Source: Hyphomicrobiales bacterium
GTDB lineage: Bacteria; Pseudomonadota; Alphaproteobacteria; Rhizobiales; OSC116
Reading direction: 5' to 3'
NCBI GenBank assembly: GCA_013214705.1
Contig: JABSRZ010000004.1
Coordinates: 310,001-374,000 of the forward strand
DNA length: 64,000 bases
The notes below the pieces were generated by a model. That model saw nothing but the letters and a program-made list of their open reading frames with translations, had not been told where the DNA came from and made no database searches. Shown piece after piece: positions 1-8,793 of this stretch (position 1 is its first letter; each line of letters opens with the position of its first letter). The position numbers and the translations under genes are program-made.

Positions 1-623
1 CCAATCATCAGCCGCGCTAGGTCATAACCAGCCGAGGTTTTTTTGGCGCGCGCACTGGTTTTGACAATTTCACCATCGGGCATAACCACGGTTAAATTAA
101 TGACATTGTCTCGCATTGTGCCATAGCGCACGGCATTTGTGCCCGAGGCGCGGGTGGCGGCCATGCCAGCCAAAGTGGCCTCTGCACCCGGGTCGACCGG
201 AAAAAACAACCCGGTATCGCGTAAATAAATGTTCAATTCTTGGCGCGTCACCCCGGCCTGCACAATCACATCCAAATCTTCCGCATGCAATTTCACAATT
301 TCAGTCATTAGCGATAAATCCACACAAATACCGCCATATAGTGCCGCAATATGTCCTTCGAGCGAACTACCTGCGCCAAACGGCACAATGGGCACTTTAT
401 GCGATGCGCATATTTTCACAATGGCCGCCACTTGCTCTGTCGATTGCGCAAAAGCCACTGCTTCTGGCGCTTTCATCGCATGATAGGTAAGTTCGCCACC
501 GCCATGCTGCTTTCTCACCGCTGGGCTGGTGACTAATTTGTCTCCCAATAAGTCGGTAAGTTCGCCGATTGCCAAATTCACATCGCCATATGAAGATTGA
601 TAAGGTGCCAATTTTTGTGTCAT
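1..623 (-). CDS. FAD-linked oxidase, D-lactate dehydrogenase (cytochrome)-like, 5' part
   Basis: The gene runs off the left edge, so only the first ~207 residues are visible. They carry the FAD-binding (PP-loop) fold of the VAO/D-lactate dehydrogenase family: PFGAGSSLEGH, then a VDPGAEATLAGMAATRASG stretch and NAVRYGTMRDNV. Family members oxidise D-2-hydroxy acids such as D-lactate or glycolate and pass electrons to cytochrome c or quinone. The start at 623 is preferred because GGAA lies 8 bases upstream; an in-frame ATG at 635 has no ribosome site. It is divergent from the ClC gene. The substrate cannot be decided without the C-terminal half. Confidence 0.85.
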   Translation of the reverse strand, partial: MTQKLAPYQSSYGDVNLAIGELTDLLGDKLVTSPAVRKQHGGGELTYHAMKAPEAVAFAQSTEQVAAIVKICASHKVPIVPFGAGSSLEGHIAALYGGICVDLSLMTEIVKLHAEDLDVIVQAGVTRQELNIYLRDTGLFFPVDPGAEATLAGMAATRASGTNAVRYGTMRDNVINLTVVMPDGEIVKTSARAKKTSAGYDLARLMI

Positions 624-740
624 AATAATTTCCATGCCGCTAGATATATTAATCTATGTACAATTCAACAAATGTTTAGGTTATTTTAAACATAAACATT
701 TATTTTAACCACTAATATTAACTAAGTTTACCCAAATATT
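624..740. promoter_or_regulatory. Divergent intergenic region with inverted repeat
   Basis: This AT-rich spacer lies between the flavoprotein gene (minus) and the ClC gene (plus). It contains a perfect 9-base inverted repeat, AAATGTTTA (670-678) and TAAACATTT (693-701), which could be an operator for a divergent promoter. No regulator gene is adjacent, so the assignment is inference only. Confidence 0.3.
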
Positions 741-2381
741 ATGAACAGTCCCATCAAGGCTATTAATAAATTTATATTCAAATATATAGCGCCAAATGCG
801 AGTTACTTTTGGTCGACCAGACAACCATTAGTGTGGTTATTCGCGCTCATCATTGGCATTGTGGTGGCTTATTCGGCCATTTTATTTAGACAATTCATCA
901 GCGCCATCCAATTTTTATGGATTGGTGAAACCTCCGAAATATTTTTTGATCAATTAGCCGATGTGCCGCTATATTTGCGCATTCTAGTGCCAACATTTGG
1001 TGGTTTAGTGGTTGGCGTTTTGGTTTATTATTTTTCGCCAGACAAACGCCCAGAAGGCGTTGCCGATGTCATCGGCGCGCGGGCCAAAGGCACGGCATAT
1101 ATTTCCATCAAACGCGGCATAGCCAACATAGTTGCCGCGGGCATTTCACTTGGGGTTGGCGGCAGCGCTGGCCGCGAAGGCCCAATTGTGCATTTTGGCG
1201 CTTCAATTGCTTCTAGTTTTGCCAAATTTATTAACATTCCGCCTTCATCACGGCGCTCACTATTTGGTGCGGGCGTGGCGGCTGCGGTTACCGCCAGTTT
1301 TAATGCACCTATTGCGGGGGTATTATTTGCACTCGAAGTTATATTAGGCCATTTTGCAGTCGCCGCCTTTGTGCCCATCGTCATTGCATCGGTGGTCGCC
1401 ACCTTAATTGTACGTTTTCATTTGGGCGATTTTCCGGGTTTTATCATACCCGAATATACCATTTCTTCGGTTTGGGAATTCCCTGCCTTTGCCTTATTAG
1501 GCATTGTGGCTGCCGTTGCGGCCATTGGCTTTCAATCGACCATTCGGCTGTGCGAAAAACTGGCAAATATGGTCAAAATCCACCTAATCATTCGCCCGGC
1601 CATTGGCGGTTTTATCATCGCCATTATGGCACTTTCTGTGCCCGAAATCATCGGCATCGGCTATGAAGCCACCAACAAAGCGTTGCAAGGCAATTATACA
1701 TTGGCCACATTGTTTTTATTGATAGCCGCCAAAACAGTGGCCGTTGGCATCACCTTGGCATCACGTTTAGTCGGCGGGGTATTTTCGCCAGCCTTATACA
1801 TCGGCGCGATGACTGGTGGGGCCTTTGGCTTACTGGCCTCAATGGTGTTTCCCGAATTGTCGTCCGAAACCGGGCTTTATGCCATTATCGGCATGGGTTC
1901 GGTGGCCGCCGCTGTGCTGGGTGCGCCCATATCCACCGTGCTCATTGTGTTCGAGCTAACGGCCGATTACCATATAACATTGGCTTTGTTATTTTCGGTA
2001 TCCATAGCCACTGGCATTTCACAAGCGGTGCAAGGACAAAGCATTTTCATATGGCAACTCAGCAATAAAGGCATATTTTTAGAACGTGGCTCACACCGAC
2101 AGATCGCCCGCAATGTAACTTTGGTGGATATGATTGACAAATGCGAGCCGTTTAAGTTTAACGCCGAAGAATATCAAGATGTGCCCATATTATCGCAAAC
2201 CGATACCTTAGAAGATGCCATTAAAAAGTTTGGCGCCCACACCGGTTGCGCCGAAATGGCAGTGGTTAGCACCGACAATAAAACCGGCGAACAAGTTATC
2301 ATTGGCTATGTTTCTCATAACCGGGCGCTGCAAATTTACAATTATGCGTTGATAGCCACCAATATAGAAGAACATAATTAA
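741..2381 (+). CDS. ClC-family chloride channel/transporter with C-terminal CBS domain
   Basis: This 546-residue integral membrane protein has the ClC signature GREGP at residues 144-148, whose Glu146 is the external gating glutamate, and NAPIAGVLFALE near residue 190. The position matching the internal proton glutamate of E. coli ClcA (second E of its EE pair) is Val here, as in ClcB-like proteins, so obligatory proton exchange is doubtful. A single C-terminal CBS-like segment occupies about residues 475-540. It probably moves chloride or other anions across the inner membrane. The helicase gene follows 60 bases downstream. Confidence 0.88.
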   Translation: MNSPIKAINKFIFKYIAPNASYFWSTRQPLVWLFALIIGIVVAYSAILFRQFISAIQFLWIGETSEIFFDQLADVPLYLRILVPTFGGLVVGVLVYYFSPDKRPEGVADVIGARAKGTAYISIKRGIANIVAAGISLGVGGSAGREGPIVHFGASIASSFAKFINIPPSSRRSLFGAGVAAAVTASFNAPIAGVLFALEVILGHFAVAAFVPIVIASVVATLIVRFHLGDFPGFIIPEYTISSVWEFPAFALLGIVAAVAAIGFQSTIRLCEKLANMVKIHLIIRPAIGGFIIAIMALSVPEIIGIGYEATNKALQGNYTLATLFLLIAAKTVAVGITLASRLVGGVFSPALYIGAMTGGAFGLLASMVFPELSSETGLYAIIGMGSVAAAVLGAPISTVLIVFELTADYHITLALLFSVSIATGISQAVQGQSIFIWQLSNKGIFLERGSHRQIARNVTLVDMIDKCEPFKFNAEEYQDVPILSQTDTLEDAIKKFGAHTGCAEMAVVSTDNKTGEQVIIGYVSHNRALQIYNYALIATNIEEHN

Positions 2382-2441
2382 ATCAGCCATTTTAAAGTGG
2401 CCGCAACATCGCTATATTAACAATTCAATATATGCGAGTGA

Positions 2442-5114
2442 ATGATGACTGATTCTAACAATATCGACCCGTTTGATCTGGACGATTTCGACCCTTTCCC
2501 CCGGTTCGATGCTGGCAAAGCCGTGGCCAAAGACGATTTGTTTGCCCCAACTCACAATGTCGCCCCAAATGCCGAACTGCCAGCACCAAGCGGCCTCGCG
2601 CAAATGGCGCAACAAGCCGCCAACCACCAAAGCCAAGCGCCAGTGCGCAATGCCATCGCCACTTATGATGATTACATGAGCGGCCTAAATGAGCCACAAA
2701 GACAAGCCGTAGAAGCCACCGAAGGGCCATTATTGGTACTCGCGGGCGCAGGCACTGGCAAAACCCGGGTTTTAACCACCCGATTAACCCATATTTTAGC
2801 CCAGCACAAAGCCTGGCCAAGCCAATTATTGGTGGTGACATTTACCAACAAAGCCGCACGTGAAATGCGCCAGCGCATTGGCGCACAAATTGGCGATGCG
2901 GTCGAGGGCATGCAATGGTTGGGCACATTTCATGCGGTAACCGCCAAAATTTTGCGTCGCCATGCCGAACTGGTTGGTTTGCGGTCAGACTTTACGATTT
3001 TAGACCCAGATGACCAAATTAGAATGCTTAAAACCATCATCAGAGCCGAAAATGTAGATGAGAAAAAATGGCCTGCCCGCGCCCTCGCCAACAGCATCGA
3101 CAATTGGAAAAACCGCGGCCTGCAACCCAACCAAGTGCCCGCAAACGAAGCGCATGACTATGCAGATGGCAAAGGCATTGCGCTGTACCAGACCTATCAA
3201 AACCGCTTAAAAATTGCCAATGCCGCCGATTTTGGCGATATGCTGATAGAATGTTTGCGGCTGTTTCAGGAAAATGCCGACGTTTTAAAAATCTATCAAG
3301 ACCGCTTCAAATATATTTTGATAGATGAATATCAAGACACCAATGTGGTGCAATATTTATGGCTCAGGTTGCTGGCTGGCAATGGCAAAGACCGCCCGCA
3401 AAATGTCTGCTGTGTGGGCGATGATGACCAATCTATTTACGGCTGGCGCGGCGCAGAGGTCGAAAATATCTTGCGGTTTGAACGGGATTTTAAAGGCGCA
3501 AAAACTGTGCGGTTAGAACAAAATTACCGCTCAACCGGCCATATTTTGGCCGCCGCTTCTGGGGTGATTGCCCACAATAGCGACCGTTTGGGCAAAACTT
3601 TATATTCTAAAGCCGAAGATGGGCTGAAACTAGTCGTAAAATCTGTCTGGGATGGCGAAGAAGAAGCCCGGGTTATTTGCGAAAAGATAGAAGATTTTAG
3701 GCATGAAGGTGTTGATTTAAATGAGATAGCCATATTGGTGCGCACCTCCACACTCATGCGGGCGTTTGAAGATAGACTGTCTATTTTAGGCATACCCTAC
3801 CGCTTGGTCGGCGGCCCAAAATTTTACGAAAGAGCCGAAATTAGAGACGTTATTGCTTATTTATCCTTGGTTCAGAACCACGATAATGACATCAAATTCC
3901 AGCGCATCATCAATGTACCCAAGCGCGGCATTGGCGCATCATCTCTGGCCAAAATGCAACATTTCGCCCGGATGAATAACATCTCATTATACGCCGCTGC
4001 CACCCAGATGACCAAAGATGACGGCTTCCCCGCAGCATTGCGCCGCAAAATTAAAAAAATAATCAACACCCTGCCTTATGGAATGGACAAAAATATAAGT
4101 TTCGAAACCGCCTTAAGCGACGCTAAAAACAAATTAAAGCCCAACGAAATTGAACAATTTAAGCTTTACGCTGGCCATAAAAATATGAACCTGTTGGCCG
4201 CCGCGCAAGACCTCATGGCCAATGAGCCATTAACCGGCAAAACCAAAACCGAACTAACCAAATTAATGCAAAATTTTGACCGTTGGAGCGGTTTCATTAC
4301 CGAAATGCCACATGCCGAGCTTGCAAAACTTATATTCGAAGAAAGCGGCTATAACAATATGTGGCAGGAGGCAACCACAGCCGATGCCGCTGGCCGGCTG
4401 GAGAACTTGCAAGAACTTGTTGGCCAAATTGGCCAATTTTCATCATTGGGTGAGTTTTTAGAGCATATTTCGCTGGTGATGGATGTCGATGAACAAAAAT
4501 ACAATAGCGAAATGGTCAGCCTGATGACATTGCACGCGGTTAAGGGCCTAGAATATGAAAAAATATTCTTGCCCGCATGGGAAGAAGGCCAATTTCCGCA
4601 CCAACGCGCGTTAGATGAGTCTGGTCAAGCGGGGCTAGAAGAAGAAAGACGCTTGGCTTATGTCGGCATCACCCGCGCCAAAAAATATTGTTGGATTAGT
4701 TTTACCGCCAACCGCCAAGTGCATGGCCAATGGCAAAATAACCTGCCCTCGCGGTTTATTGACGAAATACCGCTCGAGACCGCCGAGATAGAACAGGCCA
4801 ATAACCAATATGGCAATTATGCGCAACAGAATACCAGTTATTTAGACGATCATAAAACCGGATATGCAAGCGACAGCTTTAACACCCCGGGCTGGCAACG
4901 CGCCCAAAAAGCCAAACAATCTAGCGGTTATCAAAATTTTAAATCGGCACAAAAAGCCCGCAAAGTCGAAAATAATTTTTATACAGGCGAACGGGTCTAC
5001 CACAGTAAATTCGGTTATGGCTTTGTTTTGGCAGCCGATGGCAGCCGCTGTGAAATAGATTTTGATGATGTTGGCCGCAAAAAAGTTGTTGCCTCATTTT
5101 TAGAACAAACTTGA
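2442..5114 (+). CDS. uvrD: UvrD/PcrA-type superfamily 1 DNA helicase
   Basis: This 890-residue 3'-5' DNA helicase acts in nucleotide-excision and mismatch repair and in clearing replication forks. All SF1A motifs are visible: Walker A AGAGTGKT (101-108), Walker B DEYQDT, QSIYGWRGA (motif III), LEQNYRS (IV), LMTLHAVKGLEYE (V) and EEERRLAYVGITRAKK (VI). The last ~40 residues (GERVYHSKFGYGFV onward) form the Tudor-like domain of UvrD/PcrA that contacts RNA polymerase. The N-terminal 80 residues are an acidic, low-complexity extension typical of alphaproteobacterial forms. Two ATG codons (2442 and 2445) compete for the start; the upstream GAGTGA is a weak ribosome site. Confidence 0.95.
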   Translation: MMTDSNNIDPFDLDDFDPFPRFDAGKAVAKDDLFAPTHNVAPNAELPAPSGLAQMAQQAANHQSQAPVRNAIATYDDYMSGLNEPQRQAVEATEGPLLVLAGAGTGKTRVLTTRLTHILAQHKAWPSQLLVVTFTNKAAREMRQRIGAQIGDAVEGMQWLGTFHAVTAKILRRHAELVGLRSDFTILDPDDQIRMLKTIIRAENVDEKKWPARALANSIDNWKNRGLQPNQVPANEAHDYADGKGIALYQTYQNRLKIANAADFGDMLIECLRLFQENADVLKIYQDRFKYILIDEYQDTNVVQYLWLRLLAGNGKDRPQNVCCVGDDDQSIYGWRGAEVENILRFERDFKGAKTVRLEQNYRSTGHILAAASGVIAHNSDRLGKTLYSKAEDGLKLVVKSVWDGEEEARVICEKIEDFRHEGVDLNEIAILVRTSTLMRAFEDRLSILGIPYRLVGGPKFYERAEIRDVIAYLSLVQNHDNDIKFQRIINVPKRGIGASSLAKMQHFARMNNISLYAAATQMTKDDGFPAALRRKIKKIINTLPYGMDKNISFETALSDAKNKLKPNEIEQFKLYAGHKNMNLLAAAQDLMANEPLTGKTKTELTKLMQNFDRWSGFITEMPHAELAKLIFEESGYNNMWQEATTADAAGRLENLQELVGQIGQFSSLGEFLEHISLVMDVDEQKYNSEMVSLMTLHAVKGLEYEKIFLPAWEEGQFPHQRALDESGQAGLEEERRLAYVGITRAKKYCWISFTANRQVHGQWQNNLPSRFIDEIPLETAEIEQANNQYGNYAQQNTSYLDDHKTGYASDSFNTPGWQRAQKAKQSSGYQNFKSAQKARKVENNFYTGERVYHSKFGYGFVLAADGSRCEIDFDDVGRKKVVASFLEQT

Positions 5115-5129
5115 ATATTAGGAAAATCA

Positions 5130-6008
5130 ATGGAAGAAGCCCGTTTTTACGCACAAACAATTGTGAATAAAAAGATAGCCGATAAATATGCCGAAATATT
5201 AGAGCAAGCCACATGGCCAGAGGCGATGAGCATCACTTGGTTTGAAACCCATGACGAAAGCCAAGAGTGGGATTTGCGCGCCTATTACGAATTTGAACCC
5301 AAAATAGACGAGTTGAACAATTTATTTGTGGCGCAAAGCTTAGCGCCGTTAAACATTAACATCATAAGCCTAGATAAAAATATTAATTGGGTGGCAGAAA
5401 GCCTAACTGCGCTTGCCCCCATACAGGCTGGCCGGTTTTTTCTGCATGGCAAACATGATGCAAAAAACTGCCCAATCTCGGCCATTGGTTTAGAAATAGA
5501 TGCCAATTTAGCCTTTGGCACTGGCCATCACGGCACCACCAAAGGTTGCTTAATCGCCTTAGATAAAATATTATCTGTCGGGGCATTTCACCATGCCATC
5601 GACCTTGGCACTGGCACTGGCCTGCTGGCCATAGCCGCCGCCAAAATACTTAAAAACCAAGTCATTGCTACCGATATTGACCCAGTTGCGACCCACATAA
5701 CCCGCGAAAATGCATCCATAAACAATGTCTCTAACCTTATAAAAACCATCACTGCCAAAGGTTTCAACCATGCCGAGCTACATAAAAACGCCCCGTATGA
5801 TTTGATCATCGCCAATATATTGGCCAAGCCGCTCACCACCATGGCGGTCGACATTCGCCAACATATAAGCATGGACGGCACACTGATACTTTCGGGCCTG
5901 TTGGGCACCCAAGCCAATTGGGTTTCGAGCTATTTTAAAGCCCAAGGGTTTGTAGAAGTTGACCGCAATATAATTGACCAGTGGGCAACACTTATTTTTA
6001 CCGCTTAA
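5130..6008 (+). CDS. prmA: Ribosomal protein L11 methyltransferase
   Basis: This SAM-dependent methyltransferase of 292 residues methylates ribosomal protein L11. The family motif FGTGHHGTT (near residue 130) precedes SAM motif I DLGTGTGLLAIAAAK, and ANILAKPL occupies the motif IV position. The gene begins 15 bases after uvrD with a good AGGAAAA ribosome site, so the two are probably cotranscribed. It converges with the DUF1127 gene; a shared hairpin lies between them. Confidence 0.94.
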   Translation: MEEARFYAQTIVNKKIADKYAEILEQATWPEAMSITWFETHDESQEWDLRAYYEFEPKIDELNNLFVAQSLAPLNINIISLDKNINWVAESLTALAPIQAGRFFLHGKHDAKNCPISAIGLEIDANLAFGTGHHGTTKGCLIALDKILSVGAFHHAIDLGTGTGLLAIAAAKILKNQVIATDIDPVATHITRENASINNVSNLIKTITAKGFNHAELHKNAPYDLIIANILAKPLTTMAVDIRQHISMDGTLILSGLLGTQANWVSSYFKAQGFVEVDRNIIDQWATLIFTA

Positions 6009-6032
6009 AATGTAATTTCAAAATTTGGCCAC

Positions 6033-6063
6033 AAAAAAAGCCTCTTAGCAAACCTAAGAAGCT
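6033..6063 (-). terminator. Intrinsic terminator of the first DUF1127 gene
   Basis: On the minus strand AGCTTCTTAG and CTAAGAGGCT form a 10-base stem around GTTTG with one mismatch, followed by seven T. The stem could also stop plus-strand transcription from prmA, but the T-run serves only the minus strand. Confidence 0.8.
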
Positions 6064-6090
6064 CAAATTTGTGTGTATTGTTGGCGAAAC

Positions 6091-6276
6091 CTAAATTTGG
6101 CCCCAAACTTTGCTATGTACATCACCACGAGACATACCCATGTCTTCAAGCAAACGATCATCGAATTTTAACAATTCTAGTTCGGCGCGGCGTAATTTAG
6201 CAGATTGGTTATATTTTGCTACAAAGCTGGTAAGTTTTTTAGTTGGGTTCAATTTGTTTATTGCAAATATTGTCAT
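6091..6276 (-). CDS. DUF1127 mini-protein 1
   Basis: This 61-residue basic protein ends in the DUF1127 (YjiS-like) signature: LRRAELELLKFDDRLLED followed by MGMSRGDVHSKVWG. Alphaproteobacteria carry several such genes, often stress-induced; some members are reported to bind RNA and tune small-RNA turnover. An AGGAAAAT ribosome site precedes the start and a strong terminator follows. It is a paralogue of the gene at 6712-6897, with a shared C-terminal half. No specific role can be given. Confidence 0.85.
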   Translation of the reverse strand: MTIFAINKLNPTKKLTSFVAKYNQSAKLRRAELELLKFDDRLLEDMGMSRGDVHSKVWGQI

Positions 6277-6435
6277 ATCATATTTTCCTATATTGGAAGT
6301 TAAGTTGCGAAGCCATATTGCTTCTGTTCAACATCCATAATATATGTGTTAAACCTTTGCTTTAAAAGCAGAGTTAACGAGCTCCAGCTATGCGCAAAAT
6401 GCAGGTCTCTTGTCTTATATATGTCATAAACCGAT

Positions 6436-6465
6436 AAAAAAACCCCGCAGCTATCAACTGCAGGG
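6436..6465 (-). terminator. Intrinsic terminator of the 54-residue mini-gene
   Basis: Minus-strand CCCTGCAG and CTGCGGGG form an 8-base stem with one mismatch around TTGATAG, followed directly by seven T. It lies 34 bases beyond the stop of the small gene at 6499-6663 and shows that gene is a separate transcription unit from DUF1127 gene 1. Confidence 0.8.
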
Positions 6466-6498
6466 CTTAAATATTGCTGAGAGGCTAACCAGCGCCAC

Positions 6499-6663
6499 TT
6501 AAAACGGGCGGTAGCTTTTAGACATATAACTTTTCACATACCGACGGGCTTTTACTTCTTGTGCTTGAATGAAGGCATTGCCAACTTGCTTCAAGAAATT
6601 AGGAGCCTTGTGCGAGATTGTGTTGCTGGTATCAATGTCACTAATATCTGGTGTATTTTCCAT
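6499..6663 (-). CDS. 54-residue mini-protein between two DUF1127 genes
   Basis: This open frame encodes 54 residues beginning MENTPDISDIDTSN and ending RRYVKSYMSKSYRPF, too short for most gene callers. Support comes from a strong ribosome site (AAGGAAC, 6 bases before ATG), an own terminator downstream and placement between two similarly sized DUF1127 genes on the same strand. The acidic N-terminus and strongly basic C-terminal half (QEVKARRYVK) suggest a helical nucleic-acid- or partner-binding peptide. I do not recognise a family; a diverged relative of the alphaproteobacterial DUF1127-associated peptides is possible. Confidence 0.65.
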   Translation of the reverse strand: MENTPDISDIDTSNTISHKAPNFLKQVGNAFIQAQEVKARRYVKSYMSKSYRPF

Positions 6664-6711
6664 TTTAGTTCCTTACCTATTCAAATGTTTGCGATATGGG
6701 TATTGATTGGT

Positions 6712-6897
6712 TTAGAATTGACCCCAAACTTTACCATGCACGTCGCTACGAGACACGCCAATGTCAGCAAGCATACGGTCATCAAGTCTTAAAAGTTCTT
6801 TTTCCGCACGGCGCAATTTTGCAGCTTCTGTGCTTTTGGCGAAAAGGCCAATTTGTTTTTTAGCTTTTGGGTTTTTGTTATATGTAAAGAAAGCCAT
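6712..6897 (-). CDS. DUF1127 mini-protein 2
   Basis: This 61-residue protein has the full DUF1127 motif, AKLRRAEKELLRLDDRMLAD then IGVSRSDVHGKVWGQF. It is closer to the family consensus (LDDRMLADIGVSRSD) than its neighbour at 6091. An excellent ribosome site, AGGAGAT, lies 8 bases before ATG. The leader upstream can fold (see 6915-6956). The function is unknown; RNA binding is known only for some relatives. Confidence 0.88.
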   Translation of the reverse strand: MAFFTYNKNPKAKKQIGLFAKSTEAAKLRRAEKELLRLDDRMLADIGVSRSDVHGKVWGQF

Positions 6898-6914
6898 GTT
6901 TTTATCTCCTAGTT

Positions 6915-6956
6915 GGGCATCTGACTTAATCAGATATTGGGTAAGTGCTTATGCCC
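6915..6956 (-). promoter_or_regulatory. Structured leader of DUF1127 gene 2
   Basis: The leader holds a perfect palindromic hairpin ATCTGA-CTTAA-TCAGAT (6919-6935) and an outer pair GGGCAT (6915-6920) with ATGCCC (6951-6956). Both lie within 60 bases of the ATG at 6897, so they may be a 5'-UTR structure or an operator. No T-run follows, which argues against a terminator. Confidence 0.4.
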
Positions 6957-7098
6957 TTACGTCTTGGCTTAAACATAGGCCTATAATAATATTTGAAAAG
7001 CTGAATTACGGTATTGCAGCTATGCGGTTTTTGCATACAACCGCTCTATAGCCTCGCTATAGCGAGATGTTGACCTGTATCATTTTATCCATTATTGA

Positions 7099-7938
7099 AT
7101 GTTCATGGCCATTAGATTATCCAACTTATTTATAAATGCACTCTCCACCCTAGCACCGCAGCTTATGGCGCGCGTGGTTTTTGACAAATTTTGCCACCCC
7201 AAACGCTTCGCCCGCACTAAGGCCGAAACCGCTTGCGCTTTGCGCGGCATCAAATTCATCTTCAAATCTGGGCGCGTCGCCAATATATGGGGTGATGATG
7301 GCAGTGAAAACCAAGATTTGGTGCTGTTATGCCATGGGTGGGAGTCGCGCGGCACCACATTTTATGTGCTCATTGATACGCTGGTTGCCAAGGGTTTTAA
7401 GGTATTGGCGTGGAACGCCCCAGCACACGGCTCATCACCCGGCACTAAAACCCAAATATTCGATATGACCAGTGCCTTGATAGAAGATTTAAAACAGCAA
7501 AATTTGCAGCCGGTGGCCTTTGTTGGCCATTCTATGGGCGGCGCAATGTTGGGCATAGTGAGCAAATATATCAGCTTACCAAAACCAATAATAATGATAT
7601 CCTCGCCAAGCCAAATCCTGCCAATGTTTCAAAAGTTTTTTGCCGCGAGGCATTTGTCTAAAAAAGTACAAGCCCTTGTGTTTAAAAAAATAAACCAACT
7701 TGGCGATTATACATTAGATGAAATTAGCCTGATCAATTGCCAATTGCAACATGAACAAACGGCGCTAATCATTCACGATAAGACCGACAAACAAGTGCCA
7801 TTTGCTGAATTTGAAAAACTTCAAACTGTGTGGAAAAAGGCGCAGTTCCACCCGACAGAAAATTTAGGCCATAACCGCATATTGCGTGATGAAAACATCG
7901 CCACCCTTATCACCCAACATATTATAAAGCACAAATAA
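7099..7938 (+). CDS. Alpha/beta hydrolase
   Basis: This 279-residue hydrolase has the nucleophile elbow GHSMGG, an oxyanion-hole region LLCHGWESRG, the acid candidate in IIHDKTDKQVPF and a C-terminal catalytic His in LGHNRILRDE. There is no signal peptide, so it is cytosolic. The layout resembles serine esterases and lysophospholipase-like enzymes; the substrate is unknown. A second ATG at 7105 is possible. The gene stands alone and has its own terminator. Confidence 0.8.
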   Translation: MFMAIRLSNLFINALSTLAPQLMARVVFDKFCHPKRFARTKAETACALRGIKFIFKSGRVANIWGDDGSENQDLVLLCHGWESRGTTFYVLIDTLVAKGFKVLAWNAPAHGSSPGTKTQIFDMTSALIEDLKQQNLQPVAFVGHSMGGAMLGIVSKYISLPKPIIMISSPSQILPMFQKFFAARHLSKKVQALVFKKINQLGDYTLDEISLINCQLQHEQTALIIHDKTDKQVPFAEFEKLQTVWKKAQFHPTENLGHNRILRDENIATLITQHIIKHK

Positions 7939-7967
7939 TGCCCAAGCGGGCTTGAGCATTATTTTTA
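7937..7967 (+). terminator. Intrinsic terminator after the alpha/beta hydrolase
   Basis: AATGCCCAAG and CTTGAGCATT form a 10-base stem with one mismatch around CGGG, followed by ATTTTTATT. The stem starts inside the stop codon of the hydrolase gene. Confidence 0.7.
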
Positions 7968-7992
7968 TTCGTATATTTACCAGCTAATTGGT

Positions 7993-8322
7993 TTAACCCG
8001 GCATTTTCATCATTTTAGCCACTTGCACGCCACCACCCATATTTAAAAATGGGTCGGTTCTGGCAATTTCGATGGCCGCTTCGATATTTTCGGCCTTAAC
8101 CACCGCAAAACCAGTAAATTTACCGCCTTCATCAACATCAGACACGCCTTCAGATGTGACTAATTTATGCTCCATCATCGGCTGGCCAGGGTTCACCACC
8201 GCATCACCAAGGCCTGCCACCCAGTCCATCCAGTTTTGGCGGTGGGCCATGCCTTCTTCTTTTGTTTTGGGCATTTTATCTGGTGTACCAGAGCCGATAT
8301 ATATAATTGCAAATTCATCCAT
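7993..8322 (-). CDS. YCII-related domain protein
   Basis: This 109-residue ferredoxin-like fold protein has the YCII/DGPF-type pattern: an N-terminal MDEFAIIYIGSG strand, a central SDVDEGGKFTGFAVVKAENIE and AIEIARTDPFLNMGG. Such proteins are small cytosolic dimers of uncertain catalytic role, often encoded beside sigma factors or ArsR/SRPBCC pairs, as here. GAGGACAATGAA gives a good ribosome site. It probably forms one minus-strand operon with the next two genes. Confidence 0.8.
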   Translation of the reverse strand: MDEFAIIYIGSGTPDKMPKTKEEGMAHRQNWMDWVAGLGDAVVNPGQPMMEHKLVTSEGVSDVDEGGKFTGFAVVKAENIEAAIEIARTDPFLNMGGGVQVAKMMKMPG

Positions 8323-8352
8323 TTCATTGTCCTCAATAGTTACTGGTTAAGT

Positions 8353-8793
8353 TTAGTTTTTTTCTAACAAAGCCGCAAGCCTTGTCAGAGTTGACATCCA
8401 ACCATTGCTGCGATTGAAAGTTATTTCTTCGCTGGTTAAACCAGTTTGGGTGAGTTTGAAATCTGTGCCACCCTGCTCATTGGCGGCAATTTCAAATTTA
8501 ACCACACTCATGCGCAAACACTGCTCATCACCCGGCATCGACATATCAAATTCTACCATATAGGGCGCGTTTACCGCCAGCACCTTACCGCTCACCTTGG
8601 CACGACCACCATTTGGCGCCACCATCACAAAAAAATAACTGCCAATTTTGCTAAAATCCAGATGGTTTTCATCTACATAACAACCAATCGGCCCCCACCA
8701 TTTAAGCAGGTTTTGTTTTTTGGTTACAAAATCAAACACTTTTTGCGGCGATGCTTGAAATGTCCGTTCAAGGGTTAAAACACCTGTGTCCAT
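8353..8793 (-). CDS. SRPBCC (AHSA1-type) ligand-binding domain protein
   Basis: This 146-residue START-like protein begins LERTFQASPQKVFDFVT and has WWGPIG, the pattern of the Activator-of-Hsp90-ATPase-homologue family (COG3832 type). It would bind a hydrophobic ligand in a helix-grip cavity. Its start overlaps the stop of the ArsR gene (TAATG), with GAGG 6 bases before it, so the two are translationally coupled. ArsR-SRPBCC pairs are a common conserved arrangement; the ligand is unknown. Confidence 0.85.
   Translation of the reverse strand: MDTGVLTLERTFQASPQKVFDFVTKKQNLLKWWGPIGCYVDENHLDFSKIGSYFFVMVAPNGGRAKVSGKVLAVNAPYMVEFDMSMPGDEQCLRMSVVKFEIAANEQGGTDFKLTQTGLTSEEITFNRSNGWMSTLTRLAALLEKN

Noticed and set aside
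116-490. 124-residue plus-strand frame at the left edge
   Set aside because: Antisense to the FAD-binding domain of the D-lactate dehydrogenase-like gene.
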